64,000 nt of DNA, from the NCBI RefSeq assembly GCF_043641555.1, contig NZ_JBHZRJ010000001.1, positions 1,116,001-1,180,000 on the forward strand. The letters run 5' to 3'. Numbering within the stretch: the first letter of the stretch is position 1; each line of letters opens with the position of its first letter. The DNA comes from Saccharospirillum alexandrii_A. GTDB taxonomy: Bacteria; Pseudomonadota; Gammaproteobacteria; Pseudomonadales; Natronospirillaceae. Below, piece by piece: positions 25,212 through 34,550 of this stretch. The position numbers were made by a program, and so were the translations under genes. Below the pieces are notes generated by a model. The model saw nothing but the letters and a program-made list of their open reading frames with translations, made no database searches and was not told where the DNA came from.

Positions 25212-28151
25212 TTATTGGACAGGATCCAAACGCTCGGGCAGGTTGTTAAAAGTTGGTGTAATCCAGCGGCTGGCTTCCTGAATGGTTTGTACATTGTCGG
25301 CCGTGTAAAAACCCACCAGGTTGGTGCCGTTTTCTGTGTAGGCTTCTTCCATGCCTCGGCCGACCTGATGCAAAACCAGGCGTTTTGCATCGTCTCTAAG
25401 CATCTGGTTTTCAAAGAAACGGGTAAAGCCATCGAGACTGATTGCCTCAACAGCCGACGCGAGACGCCGGCGCGTATTGAAGTTCGGATTCCCCTCCATA
25501 ATGGCCTGCCAGTAAGTTTGGCTAAGCTCATAGAGGTTCTGCTCCGGGGTGGTCAGATCGTTGATCAGGCCTGCCTTGTAACGGTTGAACTCATCGCTGT
25601 CGAGGCTGCGCAGTTGCTGCAGATACCGGTTCATGAAACGGTCTGAAAACAGCTGCAACAAGGCCGGGTCGGTGTCGGGTGATTGAATGTAGACGATCAG
25701 GCCAGGCAGATCTTCGGCCATGAAATTCTGGCTGAAAACGATGTAGCCCAGCTGTTCCTCGGTGCGCATCTCTGCAAAATAGGAAGCGCTCATGGTGCGG
25801 CCCAGCAAGGCAAAAAGAGCGCGCTCGCGCAGGCTGCTGTCCTGACCCTGGTAGTAGCCGAGCAGGGCACTGTCGTTGTGATCGATGGCCATTTCGTGGC
25901 GGTAACGCCGGCTGGGCAGGGCGGCAACGTCGACTCTTACCGGGTCGATATCGGCACTGGGCGGGATCATCGCGCTGATGCGATTGGCCAGTTGCAGGGC
26001 CCCGTCTTCGGTCTGGTTGCCGTGAATCAGCATCGTCATGGCCTGATTATTCAGCAACGTATCGCGGTGCGCGAGCACGTCGTCGAGCGTCAGGTCTTCA
26101 AGCGCTTCAAGCAGGGCTTCCGGTGTTCTGGAATCACGGATCAGCGCCGTGTTCAGCCGCCGCACCATCTGGTTCAGGACCGGATCTTCGCGAGTATTGC
26201 GCAGCCGGCGCTGGAGATCGGATTTTAGCTGTTCAAACCGGGGCTGACTGACACCCGGATCAGTCAGTTCCACCAGCAGGGTGTCGAGTAATACGTGCAA
26301 CCGGTCGCTGTAGCCATAGAGCCGCATCTGCAGACCACGCTTCGACGAAGACAGGCCATAACCGGAGCCAGCCCGGCCGGCGTCATAGCGGAAATCGGTC
26401 ATCCCGTCGTCAACCAGGTCGATGAGTAGCTGCGTTGCAATGGCGCTGCGGGCGCTGGCATTGGCTTCGGGTGATTCCATCATGACCGTGATATCAAGCT
26501 TCGGCGTTCTGAAGGATTCATCCTGTTCAAACCAAACGGATAAGCCCGGCGCCTGTTCAATGATCAGGGGCGTGTTGTGGATCAGGTCGCTCTGGCGTCC
26601 GGCAAAGGGCAGCACGGTCAGGTCTTCCGGTATGAACAGATTTTCTTCAGGCAGCGTCAGGTTGTTGTCTTGCTCGGGCGCACGCCATTCGGCGACCACC
26701 GAGCCTGACAGCGGAGTTGCCTTGTAGGGGGTTTCGTACCATTCGCTGACGGTGTCTGTCTCCACGTCCGGTGCCATCAATACGACCAGGGCGTTGTCCG
26801 GTTGCAGATAGGACAACCAGCGCTGAATGGCTTCGGCATCGAATTGTGCCAGCCGATACGGGCCTACCAGTAACTGATCGGCCGGGTAGTGCATCAGCCG
26901 GGTTGCCAGATGCTGTGCGGTGGCGGTGGGGGATACCTGCTCCGCGAATTCGAAGTTGATCTCGTTGATGGTCTGCAGTTCTTCATAGCGCCACTCGTTC
27001 AAGCCCTCCTGCTCAATGGTTTGCAGGTAGCTGAACATCAGTGTCGCCACGCTTTGCCAGTTGGCCATGCCTTCAGGGGTCAGTTGCAAGGCGATGCTGA
27101 AAGTATCCGAATTGCGGCTGGTGCCGGGTGCACGGGCCGAAATTCCGTCTGCCCAACCTCGCTCCTTCAGCGCTTCGAACAGGGTGCCAGGCCCCTGGTG
27201 GTCGAGCAGACTCGCCAGGTAGGTGTAAGGCTTGGTGTCGAGCTCGGCCACCGTTGCAGGGACCGGGAAGCGGAACTGGAGCAGTCTGCTTTCACGACGC
27301 GGCTCTACCTCGATCAGCATGGGCAGTTGGCTGGTGCTGAACTGGGGAACTTCTAGTTGCAGCGGCTTTGAGGAGACCGAGCGTATCTGGTTGAAGCGAG
27401 AATCGACCCACTCTTTCAGTGTCTCTATATCCTGAGGGCCAACCACGGCCAGCGACAGGCGGTTTGCTACATAATGCTCACGATAGAATGCCTGCATCCG
27501 TTCGCGCAGTTGGTCGTTATCGAGGGTTTGGGCATTGCCAATGGCGAGGTTTGCTGCCGGATGCTCGAGGTTGATCAGTTCGCGCACGGCGTCTTCACGG
27601 CGCCTGTTATCGTCTTGCAAGCTGGCGGTAAACTCAGATTGCACCGCGTTGATTTCGCGTTCTATGTAGCTGGCGTCGAACAGGGGAGCGATGAAAAACT
27701 GCGCCAGCCGGTCCAGTGCCGGTTCAAGGTGATCGGCGTCGATATCAAAGTAGTAGAGGGTGTTCTCATCGGCGGTATAGGCATTGTTGTTGCCGCCATT
27801 CTGCTTGATAAACTGGTGGTATTCGTCGGCATTCGGGTACTTTTCGGTACCCAGAAACAACATGTGTTCGAGAAAATGCGCCAGGCCTGGCAAGTCGGCC
27901 GGGTTGCTCCAGGAGCCAACGCTGACGTTCAGGGCGGCTGCGGCAACCTCGGCGTCTTCATCGGACACCAGTACCACCTTGAGTCCGTTTTCGAGCTCAT
28001 ACTGATGGAATACCCGGTCTTCCCGTTCACTGACGATGATGTTTGACGGATTCTCCGCCCCGGAGTTCGAGGCACTGGTTACAACCAGACCTGCGCTGGC
28101 CAGGGCAACGATGACCCCGGTTGTGATGGCGATGAGAACACCACGTTTCAT
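25212..28151 (-). CDS. Large M16 family zinc metallopeptidase (pitrilysin/insulinase type)
   Basis: 979 residues. An N-terminal hydrophobic segment (residues 5-26) acts as a signal peptide or membrane anchor, so it is periplasmic or membrane-attached. The inverted zinc motif HFLEH is at residues 92-96 and the distal Glu ligand fits E173 (INAVQSEF), with the spacing of E. coli protease III. It has the four-domain length of the pitrilysin group: active N-terminal half, then an inactive half ending with the PxxR-like ITPTFNNLPERLDP region. It probably degrades peptides of a few kDa. GGAG ribosome site before the ATG at 28151. Confidence 0.94.
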   Translation of the reverse strand: MKRGVLIAITTGVIVALASAGLVVTSASNSGAENPSNIIVSEREDRVFHQYELENGLKVVLVSDEDAEVAAAALNVSVGSWSNPADLPGLAHFLEHMLFLGTEKYPNADEYHQFIKQNGGNNNAYTADENTLYYFDIDADHLEPALDRLAQFFIAPLFDASYIEREINAVQSEFTASLQDDNRRREDAVRELINLEHPAANLAIGNAQTLDNDQLRERMQAFYREHYVANRLSLAVVGPQDIETLKEWVDSRFNQIRSVSSKPLQLEVPQFSTSQLPMLIEVEPRRESRLLQFRFPVPATVAELDTKPYTYLASLLDHQGPGTLFEALKERGWADGISARAPGTSRNSDTFSIALQLTPEGMANWQSVATLMFSYLQTIEQEGLNEWRYEELQTINEINFEFAEQVSPTATAQHLATRLMHYPADQLLVGPYRLAQFDAEAIQRWLSYLQPDNALVVLMAPDVETDTVSEWYETPYKATPLSGSVVAEWRAPEQDNNLTLPEENLFIPEDLTVLPFAGRQSDLIHNTPLIIEQAPGLSVWFEQDESFRTPKLDITVMMESPEANASARSAIATQLLIDLVDDGMTDFRYDAGRAGSGYGLSSSKRGLQMRLYGYSDRLHVLLDTLLVELTDPGVSQPRFEQLKSDLQRRLRNTREDPVLNQMVRRLNTALIRDSRTPEALLEALEDLTLDDVLAHRDTLLNNQAMTMLIHGNQTEDGALQLANRISAMIPPSADIDPVRVDVAALPSRRYRHEMAIDHNDSALLGYYQGQDSSLRERALFALLGRTMSASYFAEMRTEEQLGYIVFSQNFMAEDLPGLIVYIQSPDTDPALLQLFSDRFMNRYLQQLRSLDSDEFNRYKAGLINDLTTPEQNLYELSQTYWQAIMEGNPNFNTRRRLASAVEAISLDGFTRFFENQMLRDDAKRLVLHQVGRGMEEAYTENGTNLVGFYTADNVQTIQEASRWITPTFNNLPERLDPVQ

Positions 28152-28405
28152 ACTGCGCTCCTGATGCGATGCATAGTGAACCGGCTATGGGATAGCATGG
28201 CGATACCGGTCCGGACTCAAATGAGGCTCAGATTCCATAGTAAACCGGTCAGCGCCGGCAGCGGAGTCTGTGAAGACAAGGATTGTAACGGTCGGTCGCG
28301 CCGCTGTCATGGCATCCCGGGTGCGCTCGTGGAAACCCCGGTATTGCGAAATGCGGTGATGTCCCAATAATGGGTGATACAGCCAGTTTTGAACACGAGG
28401 GTGTT

Positions 28406-29284
28406 ATGAACGAAGTATACGGGCAAGATGCCGGCAACGTGGTGGTCGTAACCGAACAGAACTTCCAGCATGTCATGGTGGAGGAATCCCAGCGCCGCCT
28501 GGTGGTCATGGATTTCTGGGCTGAGTGGTGTGCGCCGTGCAAGGCACTGATGCCGATTCTTGAAAAACTGGCGGCTGAATACCAGGGGCAGTTTCTGTTA
28601 GCCAAGGTCAATGCTGATGAACAACCCAATATTGTGGCCCAGTTCGGGGTTCGCAGCCTGCCCACGGTGGCGCTGATCGTGAATGGTCAGCCGGTCGATG
28701 CCTTTATGGGTGCAGAGCCGGAATCCGCCATTCGGGAGCGCCTTGAGAAATACCTGCCCAAGCCCTGGGATAGTTTGCTGGATCAGGCCCAGGCGCTGCA
28801 CGCTCAAGGCAATCTCGATGAGGCGCTGCCTCTGCTGCGCGAAGCCTACACGCTGAGTGATGGCGAAACCGCCATTGCGTTCGCTCTGGCCGATGTCTAC
28901 GTCGCTTTGCACCGTGCCGAAGACGCCGAAGCAATTCTCGATAAAATGACCATGACGGAGCAGACCGAGCCGGAATACGCGGCGCTGAAATCCCGACTGA
29001 CGCTGTTGCACCAGGCTGCCGAGTCACCGGAGATTCAGGAGTTGCAAAGCAAACGGGACGCCGATCCGGACAATCTTGAGCTGGCCTATGAACTGGCGGT
29101 CCAGTACAGCCAGATCAATCGCCACGCTGATGCGCTGGATACCCTGTTGGGCATTCTGCGCAAAGATAAAACCTTCAAGGACGGCGAAGCCCGCAAAACC
29201 TTCCTCGACATCGTCAACAGCTTGGGCAAAGGCGACCCAACGGCCGTCAAATACCAGCGCCAGCTGTTTACGTTGCTCTACTGA
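28406..29284 (+). CDS. cnoX: Thioredoxin-TPR co-chaperone CnoX (YbbN family)
   Basis: Chaperedoxin that protects proteins from oxidation and hands them to GroEL or DnaK. 292 residues from the ATG at 28406 (GAGGG site); 28370 is an alternative. Thioredoxin domain at residues 12-120 with an intact WCAPC active site (Cys42, Cys45) and the cis-Pro RSLPTVAL, then TPR-like helices (ALHAQGNLDEALPLLREAY; LAVQYSQINRHADALDTLLG) to the C-terminus. E. coli CnoX has lost the CxxC; this one keeps it, like the Caulobacter type, so it probably has redox activity. Confidence 0.93.
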   Translation: MNEVYGQDAGNVVVVTEQNFQHVMVEESQRRLVVMDFWAEWCAPCKALMPILEKLAAEYQGQFLLAKVNADEQPNIVAQFGVRSLPTVALIVNGQPVDAFMGAEPESAIRERLEKYLPKPWDSLLDQAQALHAQGNLDEALPLLREAYTLSDGETAIAFALADVYVALHRAEDAEAILDKMTMTEQTEPEYAALKSRLTLLHQAAESPEIQELQSKRDADPDNLELAYELAVQYSQINRHADALDTLLGILRKDKTFKDGEARKTFLDIVNSLGKGDPTAVKYQRQLFTLLY

Positions 29285-29326
29285 GGAAAAGTTCGCTGGC
29301 TGGATTGGCTCTAGTGGCTTTGGTTT

Positions 29327-29452
29327 GTGCCAGCCACCGGGTAGGCCTTGCCGGGGTCGGGCGGGATGCCGCCCACTCAACCCGTCCATGGGGCCTAGGC
29401 CACAGCATCCATGCTGTGGACTCCCCCGACCAGGCCTACCCGGCAGCCGGCA
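29327..29452 (+). repeat. Intergenic nested-palindrome element, copy D
   Basis: 126-bp copy between convergent cnoX and the KAS III-like gene. Outer arms 29327-29360 and 29423-29452 pair (shared ACCGGGTAGGCC). Inside lie the small hairpin GGGCGGGATGCCGCCC, the box GGGGCCTAGGCC and the perfect 20-bp hairpin 29400-29419 (CCACAGCATCCATGCTGTGG). No T-run follows. Confidence 0.88.
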
Positions 29453-29543
29453 CTTAGGCTGTTGCCAAATTAAAACCTAAAGACTAAGCAGCTAGATCTG
29501 AACTTAGTTTATCCGGAAATGCAATATTCCTATGTTGCGAAGC

Positions 29544-30674
29544 TCACCGCTTGCGCAAAGCAAGGCTACCAATCGAATACCCCGCCCCAAACGAGCAAAT
29601 CACCCCCAGATCACCGGATTTAAGATCCTGATGATGCAGGTTAAAGGCAATGATCGAACCGGCTGAGGCCGTGTTGGCGTACTCGTCGAGCACGATCGGT
29701 GCTTCGTCTTGTGTGCCCACATGGCCCAGCAGGCGCTTGGTGATCAGCTGATTCATGTTGATATTGGCCTGGTGCAACCACCAGCGCCGAACCTGACCGA
29801 TTTCGGCACCCACGGCTTCGATTTGAGCTGCCAGGTGATCAGCGGCCATTGGGCAGACTTCCTTGAAAACCTTGCGGCCTTCCTGGTGGAAGAGTTTGTC
29901 GGGGCCAAATGGGTCGGAATCGAAAGCGTGTGAAACGAAGCCAAAGTTCGAGCGGATATTGTTCGAATAGACCGTTTTTGCCTTGATGCCCAGTATGTCG
30001 TAAACATGCTCGGCATTGGCAGTGTCGCCCCGTTCGACCACCATGGCGGTGGCAACATCACCGAAAATAAAGTGGCTGTCGCGGTCGCGGTAGTTTACCT
30101 GGGGTGAGGTCAGTTCCGGGTTGATGACCAGTACCGCTCTGGCCGTTCCTGCTTTGACCATCTCGTAAGCGCGGTGCAGGGCGAAGGTGGCGGCGGAGCA
30201 GGCTACCAGCATGTCGAAGCCGAAGCCCTCGATGCCGAGTTCGGCCTGCACTTCAATCGCAATGGCCGGGTAGGAGCGTTGGGTGTAGGCACAGCTGACA
30301 ATCACAGCATCAATATCAGCCGCGCTCTTATTGGCGGCGGCAAGTGCCTTCCTGGCGGCGGCAACGGCCATTTCCCCCTGGTGACTCAGTTGGTCATCGG
30401 GGCGCTCCTGAATACGCGGACGCATGCGATCGACTTCCATGATGCCATCTTTGACATAGACGTAACGCTGGCGTATGCCACTGGCTTTGGTAATGAAATC
30501 CGGGTCGGACTTGGCGACTGGTTCCAGGGTGCCCGCCTCTATTTCGCTGGCATGCTCCTCGTTGAACTTGTCAGCGTATTCGTTCAGTACCTGCACCAAC
30601 TCTGTGTTAGTGAGCACGTTTTCGGGGTTCCAGAGACCGGCGCCGCTGATGACAACAGTGTCGTTGGCAGACAT
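29544..30674 (-). CDS. Beta-ketoacyl-ACP synthase III-like thiolase-fold enzyme
   Basis: 376 residues, longer than standard FabH (about 320). The KAS III triad is intact: Cys159 in VACSAATF, His301 in LHQANINMNQ and Asn334 in EYANTASAGS. The C-terminal glycine-rich loop SFGAGYSIGSLAL is present. An extra insert near residues 35-100 distinguishes it from housekeeping FabH and matches the long KAS III-like proteins of gammaproteobacteria, which condense an acyl-CoA or acyl-ACP starter with malonyl-ACP; the substrate cannot be read from sequence. No fatty-acid genes adjoin it. AAGGA ribosome site upstream of the ATG. Confidence 0.88.
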   Translation of the reverse strand: MSANDTVVISGAGLWNPENVLTNTELVQVLNEYADKFNEEHASEIEAGTLEPVAKSDPDFITKASGIRQRYVYVKDGIMEVDRMRPRIQERPDDQLSHQGEMAVAAARKALAAANKSAADIDAVIVSCAYTQRSYPAIAIEVQAELGIEGFGFDMLVACSAATFALHRAYEMVKAGTARAVLVINPELTSPQVNYRDRDSHFIFGDVATAMVVERGDTANAEHVYDILGIKAKTVYSNNIRSNFGFVSHAFDSDPFGPDKLFHQEGRKVFKEVCPMAADHLAAQIEAVGAEIGQVRRWWLHQANINMNQLITKRLLGHVGTQDEAPIVLDEYANTASAGSIIAFNLHHQDLKSGDLGVICSFGAGYSIGSLALRKR

Positions 30675-30740
30675 GGTGTGATCCTTATTTCGAGCAATGC
30701 TGTTGTGGGTTTTGAATTATGCGTGTGCTTAGTGGCTGAA

Positions 30741-30851
30741 TGCGGGCTGCCCGGCCTACCTTTCCGGGGTAGTCCGTAGCAGGGATGCTACGGTCTAGGC
30801 CCCATGGATGGGTTCATGCCGACCCCGGAAAGGTAGGCCGGGTAGCCCGCA
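30741..30851 (-). repeat. Intergenic nested-palindrome element, copy E
   Basis: 111-bp copy with the cleanest arms: 30741-30770 pairs with 30822-30851 at 29 of 30 positions, the mismatch being a G-T type. Inner hairpin 30774-30793 (CCGTAGCAGGGATGCTACGG). Core, read on the minus strand, contains GTCGGCATGAACCC and GGGGCCTAGACC. It lies upstream of two divergent genes. Confidence 0.92.
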
Positions 30852-31079
30852 CGGCTTCTTGTTCCGGTAATTGATGGGCCCGGGACCGTGTCGAAGCGAC
30901 CTGATGCCTCAAATATCATGGCAGTGTAGCAGGCCGCCTGATTTTGGTCAGCGTTGGTGGGCGTGAACGCTCTGTGCTCGCTGTTTTAGACGAATGGAAA
31001 GGGCCATCCGTGAAAGTTTTTCAAAGCCCGGCCAGTTTGGGTATGCTTTAGGGGTGCTCACGATAATAAGAAGGCTGAC

Positions 31080-31544
31080 ATGCTGCACCATTTTACACTG
31101 ACATTTCAGTTGCCGGACTCGGCGGCGGTAGATGCGGCCGCCGTTGCCGGGCAGATGCCAGGGTCGGATTTTACCATTGAGGGACTGGGGTCGAACCCAA
31201 GTGGTGAGTTCTCTATTCACTTCAGCCGGGAAGGCGCCAGTGTGACCCATGTGCTGGAGTACGCTAAATCGCAGGTGCAACAGGCCATACCGGATGCACA
31301 GTTGGTCGGGATGGACTTGTCGGAAGAACCGCCCGCACAAAGCATGGTGGATGACATCAGCAAGCTGGTGTTGCATGCCTGTAACGCACTTGGCAGTGTC
31401 GATGGTGCTCAGGCTTGGCTGGCAACACCAAACCCCGACCTGGAAGGGCTGACGCCCAAGGCGCTGATGATCAACGCCGAAGGGCGCACCCAGGTGTCCC
31501 GGGTGCTGACCAAATTGCTCGCTCGCAAGCAGGGTGCCGCCTGA
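31080..31544 (+). CDS. Protein with MbcA/ParS/Xre-type antitoxin toxin-binding domain
   Basis: 154 residues. The C-terminal 50 residues match the DUF2384 (MbcA/ParS/Xre toxin-binding) pattern: QAWLATPNPDLEGLTPKALM and then EGRTQVSRVLTKLL. In that family the domain binds RES or ParT-like toxins. The N-terminal part (residues 1-80, with FSIHFSREGASVTHVLEYAK and AIPDAQLVGMDLSE) resembles the extra N-terminal module of some Xre antitoxins, but no helix-turn-helix is evident. Neither neighbour is a toxin: pntB lies downstream in the opposite direction. AAGAAGG ribosome site. It may be a solitary or domesticated antitoxin-like regulator. Function unproven. Confidence 0.72.
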   Translation: MLHHFTLTFQLPDSAAVDAAAVAGQMPGSDFTIEGLGSNPSGEFSIHFSREGASVTHVLEYAKSQVQQAIPDAQLVGMDLSEEPPAQSMVDDISKLVLHACNALGSVDGAQAWLATPNPDLEGLTPKALMINAEGRTQVSRVLTKLLARKQGAA

Positions 31545-31564
31545 GCCGGAGCCTTCCGGCTCAG
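31541..31564. terminator. Shared hairpin between convergent genes
   Basis: Perfect 10-bp stem CTGAGCCGGA / TCCGGCTCAG with loop GCCT. It overlaps the stop codon region of the 31080 gene and ends 12 bases from the pntB stop. No T-run, so it may work as a 3'-end-protecting hairpin for both transcripts. Confidence 0.6.
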
Positions 31565-31575
31565 GCTAGGGAGTG

Positions 31576-32961
31576 TTACAACTTGCTGACCAGGGCTTGC
31601 ACGCTTTCTTTGGCATCGCCAAACAACATGCTGCTGTTGTCGCGGTAGAACAGCGGGTTGCTGACGCCGGCATAACCGGTTGCCATCGACCGCTTCAGTA
31701 TCACGACCTGGTGCGCGTGCCAGACCTCCAGCACTGGCATGCCAGCAATGGGTGAGCCTGGTTTTTCCTGAGCGTCCGGGTTGCAGATGTCATTGGCACC
31801 TATCACCAGTACGACGTCGGTTTTCGGCAGGTCATCGTTGATCTCATCCATCTCCAATACAATGTCATAGGGCACGTTGGCTTCCGCCAGCAGCACATTC
31901 ATGTGCCCCGGCAAACGGCCTGCGACCGGGTGGATTGCAAAGCGGACTGTTTTGCCCTGTTTGCGCAGCGTGGACGTGAGCTCAGCGACGGCCTGCTGGG
32001 CATGAGCGACCGCCATGCCGAAGCCCGGGGCGATGACCACGGAATCGGCATCTCGCAGCCAGCTCGCCACCTCATCGGCCGATGAACTGCGCGCTTCACC
32101 ATACTCTTCATCATCAGCGCTTGAGCCGGAGTCGGTGCCAAAGCCACCCAGAATGACACTGATGAACGACCGGTTCATCGCCTTGCACATGATGTAACTG
32201 AGAATCGCACCGGAAGAACCGACCAGTGCACCGGTGATGATCAGCAGATCGTTACCCAGCATGAAGCCGGTGGCCGCCGCGGCCCAGCCGGAATAGCTGT
32301 TCAGCATCGAGATGACCACCGGCATGTCCGCCCCGCCGATGGCAGCAACCAGGTGGGCACCAAGCAGCAACGCGATCAGCGTCATCAGCAGTAGCATGGT
32401 GGCATCGCCCGAGCCATGACCATCGGGTGCAAATAGTATCAGCATGGCCAGCGACACAATGATTGCAGCGGCATTCATCACATGACGACCCGGCAACGCC
32501 AGCGGTTTGCTCGACAGAATGCCCTGTAGCTTGCCGTAGGCCGCCCAGGAGCCGGTGAGGGTAATGGCGCCGATGAAGATGCCGAGGTAGATCTCGGTAT
32601 TGTGAATGACCTTTTCAGCGCCCGCCAACTGCGACCTGGGGTCCAGATAAGCCGCCCAGCCAATCAGTACCGCGGCCAGGCCAACAAAGCTGTGCAGCAG
32701 GGCGACCAGTTGCGGCATGGCCGTCATTTCCACTCTTGAGGCCAGCCAGAGCCCTATGGCAGCACCAATGGCGACGGCAATCGCCAGTACGAAGTAAGCC
32801 CCAACGGCCGCAGAGGCCACCGTGGCAACAATGGCGATCACCATACCGGCGATACCGTAGTTGTTGCCGCGTCGAGCGGTCTCCTGGGAGCTCAGCCCGC
32901 CCAGTGACAAAATGAAGAATACCCCGGCCAGCAAATAGGCCATCGATAACAGGCCGTTCAT
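31576..32961 (-). CDS. pntB: NAD(P) transhydrogenase subunit beta PntB
   Basis: Beta subunit of the proton-pumping transhydrogenase that makes NADPH from NADH at the inner membrane. 461 residues: about eight or nine TM helices (residues 1-260), then the NADP(H)-binding domain III (VIAPGFGMAVAHAQQAV, HPVAGRLPGHMNVLLAEA, VLVIGANDICNPDAQ, VVILKRSMATGYAGVSNPLF). Its ATG overlaps the pntA stop by ATGA, so the two are co-translated. Confidence 0.97.
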   Translation of the reverse strand: MNGLLSMAYLLAGVFFILSLGGLSSQETARRGNNYGIAGMVIAIVATVASAAVGAYFVLAIAVAIGAAIGLWLASRVEMTAMPQLVALLHSFVGLAAVLIGWAAYLDPRSQLAGAEKVIHNTEIYLGIFIGAITLTGSWAAYGKLQGILSSKPLALPGRHVMNAAAIIVSLAMLILFAPDGHGSGDATMLLLMTLIALLLGAHLVAAIGGADMPVVISMLNSYSGWAAAATGFMLGNDLLIITGALVGSSGAILSYIMCKAMNRSFISVILGGFGTDSGSSADDEEYGEARSSSADEVASWLRDADSVVIAPGFGMAVAHAQQAVAELTSTLRKQGKTVRFAIHPVAGRLPGHMNVLLAEANVPYDIVLEMDEINDDLPKTDVVLVIGANDICNPDAQEKPGSPIAGMPVLEVWHAHQVVILKRSMATGYAGVSNPLFYRDNSSMLFGDAKESVQALVSKL

Positions 32962-34550
32962 GACGGGTCTCCTTTGCGGAACATGTTCAGCATGCGTCGG
33001 GTGACATAGAACCCGCCCGCTATGTTAATGCTGGCAACCAGCACGCTGATGGTCGCCAGTACGCTGACCAGCCAGGAGCCACTGCCACTGATTTGCAACA
33101 GGGCGCCCAGAATGATGATGCCGGAGATCGCATTGGTCACACTCATGAGCGGTGTATGCAGGGAATGGCTGACGTTCCAGATGACCTGCCAGCCAATGAA
33201 AATCGCCAGCACAAACACCGTGAAGTGGCTGACAAAATCGGCCGGAGCAACGGCGCCAAGGCTCAATATAAGAGCCCCGGCAATCAGCCAGTAGAGAGCT
33301 ATGGGCCGGGCTTTGCGAGGAGCCGGTGGCGATTTCTCCGGTGTCTTTTGAGCCGATGGGGCCGCCGGTTTGGGCGCCGCAGAAAGCTTGGGCGGTGGGG
33401 GTGGCCAGGTGATATCGCCACCATGCACGACGGTGCAACTGCGGGTGATCTCATCGGTCAGATCAATGACCAGCTGGCCGTCCTTGTTCGGACACAAATG
33501 TTCGAGCAGACGCCACAGGTTGTTCGCCAGCAGTTGGCTGGCCTGGGTGGCGGCCCGTGCGGCCAGATTAGTAAAGCCGATGACGGTGACATCGTGCGCC
33601 TTTACCACCTCGTCTTTCACCGTGCACTCACAATTGCCACCGTTGGGCGACGCCAGATCAACCACCACGCTGCCGGGCTGCATGGCTTTAACCATAGCCT
33701 CAGTGATCAGCTTGGGTGCCGGCTTGCCCGGAATCAGGGCGGTGGTGATGATGATATCCACTTCTTTGGCCTGCTCCATAAACAGGGCCATTTCCGCATC
33801 AATAAAGGCCTTGGACATCTCCTTGGCGTAGCCACCCGTGCCGGCCCCGTCTTCTTCCAGTTCAATGGTGAGAAATTCACCGCCCATGGACTCTACCTGT
33901 TCCTTGACCTCCTTACGGGTGTCAAAGGCACGCACAATGGCGCCCAGGCTTTTCGCCGCGCCAATGGCGGCGAGCCCGGCAACACCGGCACCGATGACCA
34001 GCACCTTGGCCGGGGGAATCTTGCCTGCGGCGGTAATCTGACCGGTAAAGAAGCGACCGAATTGATTGGCTGCTTCAATCACCGCCCGGTAGCCAGCGAT
34101 ATTGGCCATTGAACTGAGCACATCCATTTTCTGGGCGCGGGAAATACGGGGGATGGCATCCAGAGAGAGGGCTGTCGTGTGCTGGCCGTTGAACTGTTCA
34201 AGCAGGGGCGCGTTTTGACCGGGTGCCAGAAAGGATATCCAGGTTTTGGCCTTCTCCGGCGTGCTGCCCAGGGCTTCAAGTTCACTGCCAGGCAGGCCTT
34301 CTGCTTGTGCCTGGGGGCCGTTGATCTTTAACAGGACATCGGCGCGCTGGTACAGCCGGGTTACGTCGGCTTCCAGTTCTGCGCCTGCCTGTTCATAGAG
34401 GGCATCTGCAAATTGTGCCCTGGCACCGGCACCGGGTTCTATGAGGACAGTAAACCCCAGATCGATCAGTTTACGGGTGGTATCGGGCGTGACTGGAACC
34501 CGGGTTTCTCCCGGAGCCCGGTCAACGGGAACAGCTAGGGTTAGCGACAT
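32958..34550 (-). CDS. pntA: NAD(P) transhydrogenase subunit alpha PntA
   Basis: Alpha subunit with the NAD(H)-binding domain I (alanine dehydrogenase/PNT fold: ETRVPVTPDT, VLVIGAGVAGLAAIGAAKSL) and the short membrane domain of four TM helices at the C-terminus (IALYWLIAGALILSLGAV; AIFIGWQVIWNVSHSLHTPL). 530 residues, about 20 longer than the E. coli protein. The extra length is a proline/alanine/lysine-rich linker at about residues 380-415 (five prolines in a row, then PAAPSAQKTPEKSPPAP) between the soluble and membrane domains; some bacteria split the gene at this place. AGGGA ribosome site. Confidence 0.97.
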   Translation of the reverse strand: MSLTLAVPVDRAPGETRVPVTPDTTRKLIDLGFTVLIEPGAGARAQFADALYEQAGAELEADVTRLYQRADVLLKINGPQAQAEGLPGSELEALGSTPEKAKTWISFLAPGQNAPLLEQFNGQHTTALSLDAIPRISRAQKMDVLSSMANIAGYRAVIEAANQFGRFFTGQITAAGKIPPAKVLVIGAGVAGLAAIGAAKSLGAIVRAFDTRKEVKEQVESMGGEFLTIELEEDGAGTGGYAKEMSKAFIDAEMALFMEQAKEVDIIITTALIPGKPAPKLITEAMVKAMQPGSVVVDLASPNGGNCECTVKDEVVKAHDVTVIGFTNLAARAATQASQLLANNLWRLLEHLCPNKDGQLVIDLTDEITRSCTVVHGGDITWPPPPPKLSAAPKPAAPSAQKTPEKSPPAPRKARPIALYWLIAGALILSLGAVAPADFVSHFTVFVLAIFIGWQVIWNVSHSLHTPLMSVTNAISGIIILGALLQISGSGSWLVSVLATISVLVASINIAGGFYVTRRMLNMFRKGDPS

